A program made the position numbers and the translations under genes. Positions 1-7,788 of a stretch of DNA of 19,637 nt are shown piece by piece. Origin of the DNA: an uncultured Collinsella sp. (GTDB lineage: Bacteria > Actinomycetota > Coriobacteriia > Coriobacteriales > Coriobacteriaceae). Location of the stretch: the NCBI GenBank assembly GCA_900553415.1, contig USDH01000013.1:1-19637 (forward strand), read 5' to 3'. The first letter of the stretch is position 1. Each line of letters begins with the position of its first letter. The notes below the pieces were generated by a model, which was given only the letters and a program-made list of their open reading frames with translations, did not search any database and was not told the origin of the DNA.

Positions 1-899
1 AATTCGTCGACGATGAGGTCGAGGCATTGCGGAAGCGCGCGGGCTCCAAAGACGCCCGAGTTGCTGGAGATGATCTCGCCATCGAACTGCATGCCCAGCG
101 ACGGGGTGCAGGTAATCTTGGCTTCCTTGGTCTGGATGATCTTGAACTGTGGGCGCCCGAGTACCTTGCCGGCGGGGTCAAGCGCAGTGGTGATCACAGT
201 AGGCAGCAGCTGCACGGTGCGCACGGGTTCGATGACCGCAATGTCGACCATGCCATCGTTCATGCGGCAGTCGGGGAACAGGTTGATGTCGTTTTGGATG
301 ACCGAGGTGTTGCCGGCCATGCAGCAAATGCCGTCGAGCTCCTCGACAATGCCGTCATGCTCAATCGTAAAGTGCGCTACCGTAGGGTTGGGCGTGGCGA
401 GCGCAGAGAGGAAGTAGGCGATCTCGCCGATGTCGTTTTTGGTGGGGGCGGCCTTCATCATGATCTCGGCGTCGAAGCCCGAGCCGGCGATGATGATGAA
501 GCCGTGGCGCTTCTCGTTGCCGTCCTCGTCGAGCCAAAAGAGCTCGCCCATGTCTACTTTGACCGTGCGACCGGCGCGGCAAGCCTTGGCAAGCGCCGCT
601 GCCTCGGGGGCATTACCGATGTTGTTAAAGAACAAGCAGGCTGTGCCGGAGGGGAAGACGAGCGTGGGGACACCGCATCCGCGCATCTGATCGAGCACGT
701 TGGAGACGGTGCCGTCGCCGCCCGAAACGACCACGCGGTCAAACTCGCGCACGTCTGCCACGGCGTCCTCGGGCTCCATGCCATCGCCGATAAAGCGCAT
801 CACGACCTCGTCGCCGCCCTGCGCGAGGGCGTGCGTGAATGCGTAGATTTCATCTGAGCTGGGGCCCGATGCCGGGTTGTGGATGATAAGGCAGCGCAT
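1..899 (-). CDS. Diacylglycerol kinase family lipid kinase (3' end cut by window edge)
   Basis: The minus-strand frame reads from an ATG at 899 to the window edge without a stop (299 codons), so only a short C-terminal tail can be missing; family members are usually about 290-320 residues. The N-terminus MRCLIIHNPASGP and the motif VVSGGDGTVSNVL near residues 57-69 are the nucleotide-binding signature of the DAGK/sphingosine-kinase/NAD-kinase-like fold. FPSGTACLFFNN near 82-93 corresponds to the conserved PxGTxNDFA region, although the usual N-D-F-A residues are not kept. The C-terminal half has the beta-rich pattern ending in MQFDGEII, as in YegS/DgkB-type enzymes. Family role: ATP-dependent phosphorylation of diacylglycerol or a related lipid at the membrane; the substrate is not settled by the sequence. 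It diverges from the RNase D gene. The start is preceded by a weak GGGAA-like ribosome binding site. Confidence 0.85.
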   Translation of the reverse strand, partial: MRCLIIHNPASGPSSDEIYAFTHALAQGGDEVVMRFIGDGMEPEDAVADVREFDRVVVSGGDGTVSNVLDQMRGCGVPTLVFPSGTACLFFNNIGNAPEAAALAKACRAGRTVKVDMGELFWLDEDGNEKRHGFIIIAGSGFDAEIMMKAAPTKNDIGEIAYFLSALATPNPTVAHFTIEHDGIVEELDGICCMAGNTSVIQNDINLFPDCRMNDGMVDIAVIEPVRTVQLLPTVITTALDPAGKVLGRPQFKIIQTKEAKITCTPSLGMQFDGEIISSNSGVFGARALPQCLDLIVDE

Positions 900-997
900 A
901 CTTACGTTCCCGTTCTGTGACTAACCGAGTATAGTTGTAAGGCAATGCCGATATCCTACCCGTGTTTTTCGGGCCTAACCTTATTCGATGGGTTGAT

Positions 998-2131
998 ATG
1001 TACATTTCCACACATCAGGCTCTACTCGACTTTTGCCAGCGCGCCCGCGAATTCGACGCGATTGCCGTCGATACCGAGTTTTTGCGCGAGCGCACGTTCC
1101 ATCCGCGTCTGTGTTTGGTTCAGATTGCCACTCCTGCCGAGAGCGTAGCGGTCGATCCCCTGGTAATCGACGACCTATCGCCGCTGGCCGAGCTTATGGC
1201 CGACGAGAGCGTGACCAAGGTCTTCCACGCCTGCTCGCAGGATATGGAGGTCATGCTTCATACCGTAGGCGTGCTGCCGCGTCCGATTTTTGACACGCAG
1301 GTGGCCGCCGCCTTTTTGGGCGAGCGCCAGCAGATTTCCTACGGCGCGCTCGTACAGACGTTTTGCGGCGTCTCGCTGCCCAAGACCGAGTCGCTGACCG
1401 ACTGGTCGCGTCGCCCGCTGACCGATAAGCAGATTGAGTACGCGATCGATGACGTCAAGTACTTGATCGTCGCCTATACCGAGATGATGAGTCGCCTGCG
1501 CGAGCTGGGCCGTGTGGACTGGGTGCTCGACGAGTTGCGCCCGCTGGCCGACGAGTCGCACTATCGCGCCGATCGCCACGAGGCGTTCCGCAAGGTCAAA
1601 CGCATCAATTCGTGCAGCCGTCACCAGCTGGGTATCGCGCGCGAGCTCGCCGCCTGGCGCGAGGATCGCGCCGAGCGCCGCAACATCCCGCGCAAGTGGG
1701 TCATGTCCGACGACACGCTGCTGGCGCTCGTCAAGCGCAACCCTGTGCGCGTTGAGGAGTTCCGTAGCATTCGCGGTACTGATCAGTTGGGGGAGCGCGA
1801 CGTGGATGGCGCGCTCATGGCCATCAAGCGCGGCGCGAGCTGCCCGCACGATCGCCTGCCGCTCATGGTGCGCGGGCATCGCCAGATCTCTCCGGAGCTG
1901 GAGAGCGTGACGGATCTCATGTATGCGCTCATTCGCCTGGTTGCTGAGCGCTCGGGCGTGGCGACCTCGGTCATTGCCTCGCGCGATGACCTGGCCGACT
2001 ATATTGAGCATCCCGAGCAGAGCCCCCTGCGCGAAGGTTGGCGCTTTGAGCTTGTGGGTTCGCGTCTGGACGATCTGCTCTCGGGCAATATGGGGCTGAC
2101 GGTGAAGGACGGCAAAATTGAATTGCTATAG
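998..2131 (+). CDS. rnd: Ribonuclease D (3'-5' exoribonuclease with HRDC domain)
   Basis: Protein of 377 residues, close to the E. coli enzyme (375). The DEDDy exonuclease domain is complete: motif I VDTEF at 24-28 (D25, E27), motif II FHACSQDMEVM at 76-86 (D82) and motif III EYAIDD at 147-152 (Y148, D152). These residues bind the two catalytic metals. A C-terminal HRDC nucleic-acid-binding domain fits residues about 210-285. Known role: trimming the 3' ends of tRNA precursors and other structured RNAs. An in-frame GTG at 962 would add 12 residues, but RNase D proteins normally begin just before the sequence equivalent to YISTHQALLDF, so the ATG at 998 is preferred. Neither start has a good Shine-Dalgarno sequence, so the start is less certain than the gene. 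Confidence 0.9.
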   Translation: MYISTHQALLDFCQRAREFDAIAVDTEFLRERTFHPRLCLVQIATPAESVAVDPLVIDDLSPLAELMADESVTKVFHACSQDMEVMLHTVGVLPRPIFDTQVAAAFLGERQQISYGALVQTFCGVSLPKTESLTDWSRRPLTDKQIEYAIDDVKYLIVAYTEMMSRLRELGRVDWVLDELRPLADESHYRADRHEAFRKVKRINSCSRHQLGIARELAAWREDRAERRNIPRKWVMSDDTLLALVKRNPVRVEEFRSIRGTDQLGERDVDGALMAIKRGASCPHDRLPLMVRGHRQISPELESVTDLMYALIRLVAERSGVATSVIASRDDLADYIEHPEQSPLREGWRFELVGSRLDDLLSGNMGLTVKDGKIELL

Positions 2132-2138
2132 GTATATA

Positions 2139-2166
2139 GTTACGCGGTTTTACCAAACCGCGTAAC
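2139..2166. terminator. Perfect 12-bp hairpin after rnd
   Basis: GTTACGCGGTTT at 2139-2150 and its exact reverse complement at 2155-2166 flank the loop TACC, eight bases past the rnd stop. No T-run follows, so it is not a textbook intrinsic terminator, but its position fits transcript ending or 3'-end protection. Confidence 0.5.
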
Positions 2167-2179
2167 AGCTCGACGCTGC

Positions 2180-2278
2180 AAACGGCCGAGAGCGGCAATC
2201 TGACGTTCAATCGTCGCTCGCGTACCAAAGTACGCGACGCTTCTCTTTCACGTCACCTTGCTCGCTCTCGACCGTTTT
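2180..2278. repeat. Long imperfect inverted repeat with perfect central hairpin
   Basis: The segment at 2180-2205 is largely complementary to 2251-2278. Paired blocks include CGTCA, GCTCTCG and CCGTTT, with a few mismatches and a one-base slip. At the centre, TCGCGTAC (2218-2225) pairs perfectly with GTACGCGA (2230-2237) around CAAA. The whole can fold into one long cruciform or RNA stem of about 100 nt, directly after the rnd hairpin and about 90 nt before the next start codon. Confidence 0.6.
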
Positions 2279-2369
2279 CGCTGACATTGCCAAAACATCG
2301 ATGTTGATTTGCTGGTCAGTCGAGTGGGTAGAATGCCTCCAACGTGTAACTCGATTCGGAGGAATTCGC

Positions 2370-3074
2370 ATGCCCTATTACTATGGATATGGCTTTGGCA
2401 TCGACCCGCTGTACCTGCTGGTTGTTCTTGTTTGTACAGTGCTCGGTCTTGCCGCGCAGAGCTATATCAACTCGACGTACAAAACCTGGTCCAAGGTTCG
2501 CTCGGACGGCGACACGGGCGCTGCGGTCGCGCGCCGCATGCTCGACGCCAACGGCTGCAATGCCGTGGGTATCAAGGGCGTCGCTGGTGAGCTCACCGAC
2601 CACTACAACCCGCAGGATAACAACCTGTACCTCTCGGACGCCAACCGTTCGGGCGGCTCGGTTGCAAGCGTTGCTGTCGCTTGTCACGAGGCAGGCCATG
2701 CCGCGCAGCGTCAAAGTGGCTATGCCATGATGAAGGTGCGCACCGCTTTGGTTCCCGTCGTCAACTTTACCCAGAACACTTGGACCATCGTGCTGCTCAT
2801 GGGCCTGTTCATGAACATTGCGGGGCTCACGACCCTCGCGCTGGTTTTCTTCTCGTTTAGCGTGCTGTTCCAGCTGGTTACGCTGCCGGTCGAGATTGAC
2901 GCCAGTCGCCGCGCCGTGGCGTACATCGAGCAGTCGGGCATGAGTTCCAAGCAGGTCAACGGTGCCAAGAAGGTGCTGACGGCAGCCGCGCTCACCTACG
3001 TGGCTGCGGCGCTCACCTCGATTATTCAGCTGCTCTATCTTATGGCTCGCTACAACAGAAACTCCAACCGATAA
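2370..3074 (+). CDS. Membrane zinc metallopeptidase, YugP-like
   Basis: Protein of 234 residues, the usual size for the YugP / Zn_peptidase_2 family (about 225-235). The zinc-binding HEXXH motif is HEAGH at residues 106-110. The later LPVEIDASRRA segment (about 173-183) carries the acidic residue expected as the further zinc ligand. Membrane segments are visible at about 12-30, across a long hydrophobic stretch at about 130-172, and near 205-225, so this should be an integral membrane protease. The N-terminus MPYYYGYGFGID is rich in Tyr and Gly, as in many homologues. The ATG at 2370 is chosen over an upstream in-frame start at 2301 because GGAGG lies 8 bases before it. The physiological substrate of the family is not established. 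Confidence 0.9.
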   Translation: MPYYYGYGFGIDPLYLLVVLVCTVLGLAAQSYINSTYKTWSKVRSDGDTGAAVARRMLDANGCNAVGIKGVAGELTDHYNPQDNNLYLSDANRSGGSVASVAVACHEAGHAAQRQSGYAMMKVRTALVPVVNFTQNTWTIVLLMGLFMNIAGLTTLALVFFSFSVLFQLVTLPVEIDASRRAVAYIEQSGMSSKQVNGAKKVLTAAALTYVAAALTSIIQLLYLMARYNRNSNR

Positions 3075-3090
3075 CAAATTGGGTCGCTGG

Positions 3091-3120
3091 GCGCCGCGGG
3101 GATTTGTGTCCCCGCGGCGC
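3091..3120 (+). terminator. Strong GC-rich hairpin after the YugP-like gene
   Basis: GCGCCGCGGGGA (3091-3102) and its exact reverse complement (3109-3120) enclose the loop TTTGTG, 16 bases after the stop codon. The 12-bp stem is very stable but is followed by TGTACTATG rather than a T-run. It probably separates this gene from xseA, but could act only as a partial terminator. Confidence 0.6.
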
Positions 3121-3189
3121 TGTACTATGTGTTGGACTTGAATTTGCGCAGGGCCGGAGCCCTTGTGCACGATGACGAAAGGAGGCTGC

Positions 3190-4641
3190 GTGGCAGGCTG
3201 GAATCTGACCGGCAATGCCGTTTCCGCCGAGTTCGACGGTTCGGACGAGCAGGAGCGTAAGGAACTCAGCGTGAGCCAGGCGGTAGAGATCGCCGCCGGT
3301 GCGCTCGATGCCATTCCGCAGCTGAGCGTTCTGGGCGAGGTCACGGGCTTCCGTGGCCCCAATGCCCGAAGCGGCCACTGCTACTTCCAGATTAAGGACG
3401 ACTCGGCCGCCGTCGACTGCATCATCTGGAAGGGCGCCTATCTCAAGCGTACCTTCGATCTACGTGACGGCATGCAGGTGAGCTTTAAGGGCAGCTTCAA
3501 TCTCTATAAGGCCACGGGCCGCATGAGCTTTGTCGCTCGCTCGTTTTCGCTGGCGGGGGAGGGTCTGCTGCGTCAACAGGTGGCGCAGTTGGCCGAAAAG
3601 CTACGCCGCGAGGGACTGATGGACGAGTCCCGCAAACGCCGCATTCCGGTGTTTTGCTCACGCGTGGCGGTCGTCACCTCGCTTTCCGGTGCGGTAATCG
3701 ACGACGTCAAGCGTACGCTGCGCCGTCGCAACCCGCTCGTCGAGCTTGTCTGCGTGGGCGCCAAGGTCCAAGGCGAGGGTGCGCCGGCCGAGCTCATTGA
3801 GGGCTTGCGCCGCGCCGCTTCCATTACGCCGGCGCCCGACTGTATTTTGCTGGTGCGCGGCGGCGGCTCCTTTGAGGACCTCATGACCTTTAATGACGAG
3901 GAGCTTGCCCGCGCGGTGGCGGCTTGTCCTGTGCCCGTGGTGACCGGCATTGGCCATGAGCCCGACACCTCGATTTGCGACATGGTGAGCGACCGTCGCG
4001 CCTCCACGCCCACGGCTGCGGCCGAATCGGTGGCGCCGGCTATGACGGAGCTGGCTGATGTGCTCGAGGCGCGCCATCAGCGTCTGGGTGCCGCGATGGC
4101 ATCGATGATTGGGTCGGCCCAGGTCGACCTGGAGATGCTCGATCAGCGCGGTCGCCGTGCCTGGGATACCTATACGGCTCGCTTGGGTGATGCGCTCGAT
4201 GCCGCTGCGTGTCGCCCGTGCCTCAACGACCCCACATTTATGGTCGAGCGTCGCGAATCGGAGCTTGCGCTGACTGCCGATCGCCTGTCGGGCGCCATAG
4301 TACGCTCGGTCGGGACATTCCGCTCCAACTTTGAGCGCTTGCCCGAGCGTCTGATTACAAGCACCTCGGGGCTCGATGGTAAGCGCCATGCGCTCACGCT
4401 TGCGAGTTCCCGCCTAGAGCATCAAGGGCGCACGATGCTCAGCAAGCCAGCGTCCGACCTGAGCCGTGCGGCAGCGTCGCTCGATGCCCTGTCGCCGCTC
4501 AAAGTGCTTGCTCGCGGCTATTCCATCGCGTACAGCGATGATGGTGTGGCTACGAGTGCCAAGACCTTTAAGCCTGGCGACGCCATTCGCGTGCGCATGG
4601 CAGACGGCAACGTGGCAGCAACGGTCGATACGGTCGAGTAG
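3190..4641 (+). CDS. xseA: Exodeoxyribonuclease VII large subunit
   Basis: About 483 residues from the GTG at 3190 (E. coli XseA 456). The N-terminal OB-fold region includes LGEVTGFRGPNARSGHCYFQ and the IIWKG segment. The C-terminal catalytic region contains LVRGGGSFEDLMTFNDE followed by VVTGIGHEPDTSICDMVSD, the most diagnostic stretch of the family. The long helical region after it and a terminal GYSIAYSDDG element also fit. With XseB it forms exonuclease VII, which degrades single-stranded DNA to oligonucleotides in repair. The start is ambiguous: GGAGG at 3181-3185 lies only 4 bases before the GTG at 3190, while an in-frame ATG at 3172 and a TTG at 3163 precede it. The N-terminal 25-30 residues are poorly conserved, so they do not decide the matter. 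Confidence 0.93.
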   Translation: MAGWNLTGNAVSAEFDGSDEQERKELSVSQAVEIAAGALDAIPQLSVLGEVTGFRGPNARSGHCYFQIKDDSAAVDCIIWKGAYLKRTFDLRDGMQVSFKGSFNLYKATGRMSFVARSFSLAGEGLLRQQVAQLAEKLRREGLMDESRKRRIPVFCSRVAVVTSLSGAVIDDVKRTLRRRNPLVELVCVGAKVQGEGAPAELIEGLRRAASITPAPDCILLVRGGGSFEDLMTFNDEELARAVAACPVPVVTGIGHEPDTSICDMVSDRRASTPTAAAESVAPAMTELADVLEARHQRLGAAMASMIGSAQVDLEMLDQRGRRAWDTYTARLGDALDAAACRPCLNDPTFMVERRESELALTADRLSGAIVRSVGTFRSNFERLPERLITSTSGLDGKRHALTLASSRLEHQGRTMLSKPASDLSRAAASLDALSPLKVLARGYSIAYSDDGVATSAKTFKPGDAIRVRMADGNVAATVDTVE

Positions 4642-4683
4642 ACCGCGTTTCGCAGTGATAGACCCTTAGGAAAGGAAACAGAT

Positions 4684-4950
4684 ATGGCAGAGAAGACCCC
4701 GGTAGAGCAGCTTACGTACAAGCAGGCCTCGCAGGAGCTGGAGCTCATCATCCGCAGCCTGGAGTCGGGCGATATGGAGCTTGAGGAGTCGCTCGAGAGC
4801 TACACCCGCGGCGTCGAGCTCCTCAAAAGCCTGCGCACCCGCCTGTCCGATGCCGAGCAGAAGGTCTCGGTGCTCCTTAAGGACGTCGACGGCAACGACG
4901 TGCTCGCCGACGGCGAGGCCGCCAACACCGATGATAACCTCTCGTTCTAA
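4684..4950 (+). CDS. xseB: Exodeoxyribonuclease VII small subunit
   Basis: An 88-residue protein, typical XseB size. The core TYKQASQELELIIRSLES followed by LEESLESYTRGVELLK matches the family, which forms helical hairpins that bind the long coiled region of XseA. A GGAAAGGAAA-type ribosome binding site lies just before the ATG. It follows xseA by 42 bases on the same strand, so the two subunits are very likely co-transcribed. The acidic tail after about residue 65 is not conserved in the family. Confidence 0.95.
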   Translation: MAEKTPVEQLTYKQASQELELIIRSLESGDMELEESLESYTRGVELLKSLRTRLSDAEQKVSVLLKDVDGNDVLADGEAANTDDNLSF

Positions 4951-4970
4951 CCATCCCGCAGTCCACTTTG

Positions 4971-5082
4971 GGGTAGTCTTTTTGGGACGGGGCTTTTTTG
5001 ACTACCTCTTGTCGGCTGCCTCGCCGAGCACTTGCGTTTGCGAAAAAGTAGTCAAAAAAGCCCCGTCGCAAAAAGACTACCC
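4971..5082. repeat. 35-bp inverted repeat at the xseB / merR convergent junction
   Basis: Left arm 4971-5005 and right arm 5048-5082 are reverse complements with a single mismatch (the base at 4985). They enclose a 42-base spacer (5006-5047). The arms contain T-runs and a GGGGC block, so either strand would form a long stem with A/T-rich and G/C-rich sections. It lies between two convergent genes and may be a bidirectional terminator. The arm length and near-identity also suit a small mobile or repeated palindromic element. No target duplication was recognised. Confidence 0.8.
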
Positions 5083-5145
5083 TGGTGGCTTGGCCATTGG
5101 AGGTGAATGTTGCTTGCCTTTTGGCGTGTTAGGTGAGTTGAGGCG

Positions 5146-5976
5146 CTATCGCTGGTCGATTTCACCGGGTTCAACCATTATTTCTAACGTGTGTAAATAT
5201 TCATCTTGATTGTCAGATATGTATTCGCTTACATACCAGAATTCTAGAAGAGGCCCTGCGGCAATGAGATGATTCTGGTCCATGAATTCATTCATTTCCC
5301 TCCATATTGTCGGCGTTATTTCTGCAGGTCCGGTGGTTGTCCTGCAAAGATAGTCGCCTTCTGGGAAAATCTCGCCCCCTTTATCGTCGATTGATCCGAG
5401 TGAAAGCAGCGTCTTCTCTGCTACCAGGCAACCGTCGGCGCTTCTGCGCGATGGGTCAAGGATGAAGCATGGAACCGTGTGTATCGAATCGATTTCCATC
5501 CCGAGTTCTTTCATGCGCTTAATGGTGGCGTAGGGAATTATGTCGCCGCTTAGCTCATCCTCGCTTACGATGACATATCCTCGGGGTCCCTTATGAACCA
5601 CCCTCGACTGTTTTTCCTCGCGTGCTCTTAACGACATGGATATGTTCTGCATGCAATGCTCGATCTTTCGGCGCCGTTGCGATAGTTTTGCTATGGCTGC
5701 GTCGATGCTATCAAGTTCGTTGCTGAACAGTTCAAAGCTCGTTTCGAGTGAATGGTTATCTAGGAAAGATCTGATTTCGCTAAGCGTGTAGTTCATATTG
5801 AGCATTGACATGATGATGTTGAGTCTGCCGAAATCGTCCTTCCTGTATTCACGGTAGGCATTCGCCCCGCGCTTTGGGGCAACTAAACCAATTGCCTCGT
5901 AATAGCGAAGAGTGTCTGCGCTTACGCCGTAGAGGCCGGCCGTCTGCTTGATATTAAGGGAAAACTTGCGTTCCAT
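5146..5976 (-). CDS. MerR-family transcriptional regulator with C-terminal effector-binding domain
   Basis: A 276-residue protein. The N-terminal winged helix-turn-helix reads FSLNIKQTAGLYGVSADTLR then YYEAIGL (residues 5-31), the MerR signature. R45 and the DDFGRLN segment fit the second wing and helices. Residues about 80-125 are a charged dimerisation helix. The rest (about 130-276) resembles a GyrI-like small-molecule-binding domain, as in BmrR/BltR. No metal-binding cysteine pattern is seen, so an organic ligand is likelier than a metal. The ATG at 5976 is chosen over 6009 because GGAAGG precedes it at good spacing. It diverges from the esterase/MFS genes, and its probable operator is the promoter at 6127-6157, so it likely activates that operon. 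Codon use is more AT-rich than in the xse genes. Confidence 0.9.
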   Translation of the reverse strand: MERKFSLNIKQTAGLYGVSADTLRYYEAIGLVAPKRGANAYREYRKDDFGRLNIIMSMLNMNYTLSEIRSFLDNHSLETSFELFSNELDSIDAAIAKLSQRRRKIEHCMQNISMSLRAREEKQSRVVHKGPRGYVIVSEDELSGDIIPYATIKRMKELGMEIDSIHTVPCFILDPSRRSADGCLVAEKTLLSLGSIDDKGGEIFPEGDYLCRTTTGPAEITPTIWREMNEFMDQNHLIAAGPLLEFWYVSEYISDNQDEYLHTLEIMVEPGEIDQR

Positions 5977-6126
5977 GTCACACCTTCCGACTGCCCTAGG
6001 GCCACTCAAAACCTTGGAGCTATTCTAATGTTTGTTACTCCGTCATTGTCGGGCAAGCGGTCGTTTTGACGAGGTGAACGGCCTTAAGCGCTTGGTATCC
6101 AGCTGGTATTCCATCGAAACACGTCG

Positions 6127-6157
6127 TTGACCTTTGACTTTCTCCAAATTCTAAGAT
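6127..6157 (+). promoter_or_regulatory. Candidate MerR-type promoter with 19-bp spacer
   Basis: TTGACC at 6127-6132 and TAAGAT at 6152-6157 are separated by exactly 19 bases. Promoters activated by MerR-family proteins characteristically have 19-20-bp spacers instead of 17. It points at the esterase gene, whose ATG is about 60 bases beyond the likely start point, and sits between the divergent merR-like gene and that operon. Dyad symmetry in the spacer is weak (TTTG/CAAA only), which lowers confidence. Confidence 0.5.
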
Positions 6158-6221
6158 GGTTTCAAGCCAGCTAGCTTAAATCATATCGATCTAGCATCTT
6201 AATTGTGAGGAAGGACAAGCA

Positions 6222-7711
6222 ATGAAGGTCAAGACTAGGACGGGTATAGTTTCGGGCAAGACGCTCGAAAACGGGGTTGAAGCTTTTTTGGCATTCCCTA
6301 TGCAAAGCAGCCGGTAGGTGATCTTCGTTGGCGTGCCCCTGAGCGCCTTGATGATTCCGATGAGGAAATTGAATGCGTGGAATTCGGGCATTCTGCCAGG
6401 CAATTTATCGATGAAGTTGAACTCGCTTCGCTTCATGAGCAAGGGGAGGATTGCCTGAGCCTTAACGTGTGGGTCAGGGGACACGCGCGCAAGAACCTTC
6501 CTGTCATGGTATATATCCATGGTGGTGCCTACTTCTCAGGTGGATCTGCCGACCCGCTATATAACGGCTCCAATTTTGCGGCAGCGAAGGATGTCGTTAT
6601 TGTTTCGATTAACTACCGTCTGAACTTGTTTGGGTCGCTGCTGCTCGATTGCCTGCCGGGCGGAGAGGACTACAAAGACGCCGGCTATCTTGCCATTCTT
6701 GATCAAATCCGTGCGCTCGAGTGGGTGCATGAGAATATTTCGGCCTTCGGCGGTGACCCCAATTGTGTCACGCTTTTCGGTGAGTCGGCAGGCTCTTCCA
6801 GCCAGGCTCTTCTTTCCATATTGCCAGAGGCAAATAAGTATTTCCAACGTGCGATTTTGGAGTCCGGCCCTATCCAGCTTTATAAGACCCGCGAGCGCGG
6901 CGAGTACTTTGCTCGGGAGTTCGCCGAAATCATGGGATGCAAAACCGCCCAAGAGCTCTTAGCGAAGTCGGCAGACGAGCTCATTGAGGGCATGCAGGTG
7001 TGGTGCGATCGTCATACCTACGAAGTGTCGCTAATTTTCTCGCCGGTTTGCGACGGGTCTTTTCTTCCCAAGAAGCCGATGAAAGCCTGGGCGGAGGGCG
7101 CAGCCAAGGATATCGATATCATGATTGGATGTACCGAGGACGAGTTTACTTATTTCCATTTCTATTTCGATGACCTTCCCGGATTCTGGCACGGCCAATT
7201 CCCGATTCATTTTGATGATCAGATTGATATCGATTACTGGGAGCAAGCATATCGAAAGGCATGGCCTGAGCGCGATTTTGCCGAGAATTACACCAATTTT
7301 ATGAACTCAACCGGTTTCTTTGTCGGCACCGACCTTATGGCTGAAGAGCAGTCGGCGTTTAAGCCCGTGTACAACTATTTGTTCCGTTATAAATCTCGTG
7401 TCGAGGGAATGGGTTCTTGCCACGCAATCGAGGTGCCGTTCGTTTTCAAGAATCTTGATACCGCGAGTGGTCTGATGTTTACGGGTGACAATCCTCCAGC
7501 GCATCTCGCGGATGAAATGAACGATGCGTGGTTCAGCTTTGCGAAGACGGGCAAACCGTTTGTTGAGGGCAAGGCACCATGGGACCCCTATACCGCTGAG
7601 AACCACATTCATATTGTAATTGACGAAAACGAGTGGAAGCCGGTGCATTCGCTGCATGCCAAAGAAGATTCGGTGTTCCGTCCTATGTACGAGGTGCTAC
7701 TCAACGATTAG
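6222..7711 (+). CDS. Type-B carboxylesterase (para-nitrobenzyl esterase family), reading frame broken once
   Basis: An ATG at 6222, preceded by AGGAAGG, opens a frame that stops at 6315. A -1 step at 6290 joins it to an open frame running to 7711. The joined product is 496 residues, normal for the family, and its junction reads EAFLGIPYAKQPVGDLRW, the conserved N-terminal block. Downstream, the oxyanion-hole segment YIHGGAYFSGG (98-108), the nucleophile elbow LFGESAGSSS (Ser189) and a later SCHAIEVPFVF carrying the catalytic His are all present. It has no signal peptide, so it is probably cytoplasmic. Family role: hydrolysis of carboxylic esters; the substrate is unknown. An independent start at GTG 6377 is possible but would delete the conserved N-terminus. 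It may be a recent pseudogene, a sequencing error or a frameshifted gene. Two MFS transporters follow. Confidence 0.8.
6284..6290 (+). other. T TTT TTG heptamer at the esterase frame break
   Basis: In the upstream frame the codons are GCT TTT TTG, which places a perfect X XXY YYZ slippery heptamer at the point where a -1 shift restores the family sequence. The six-T run could equally be a place for polymerase slippage or an indel error. No strong downstream stem-loop was found by eye. Confidence 0.5.
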
Positions 7712-7723
7712 TGAAAGAAGCCG

Positions 7724-7751
7724 CAATGGAGTGGGCTAATTAGCCCCATTG
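7724..7751 (+). other. Intercistronic hairpin between esterase and first MFS gene
   Basis: The exact palindrome GGGCTAATTAGCCC (7733-7746) is flanked by CAATG (7724) and CATTG (7747), giving an extended stem with a small bulge. No T-run follows. It may protect the mRNA or weaken read-through within the operon. Confidence 0.45.
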
Positions 7752-7788
7752 AATTCAGCTTGAACTATCCCTGCGTAAGGAGAAAGAA

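Noticed and set aside
27..857. Long plus-strand open frame of 276 codons
   Set aside because: It is antisense to the diacylglycerol-kinase gene, whose GGDGT motif and family pattern are clear. The plus frame has a composition typical of antisense GC-rich codons.
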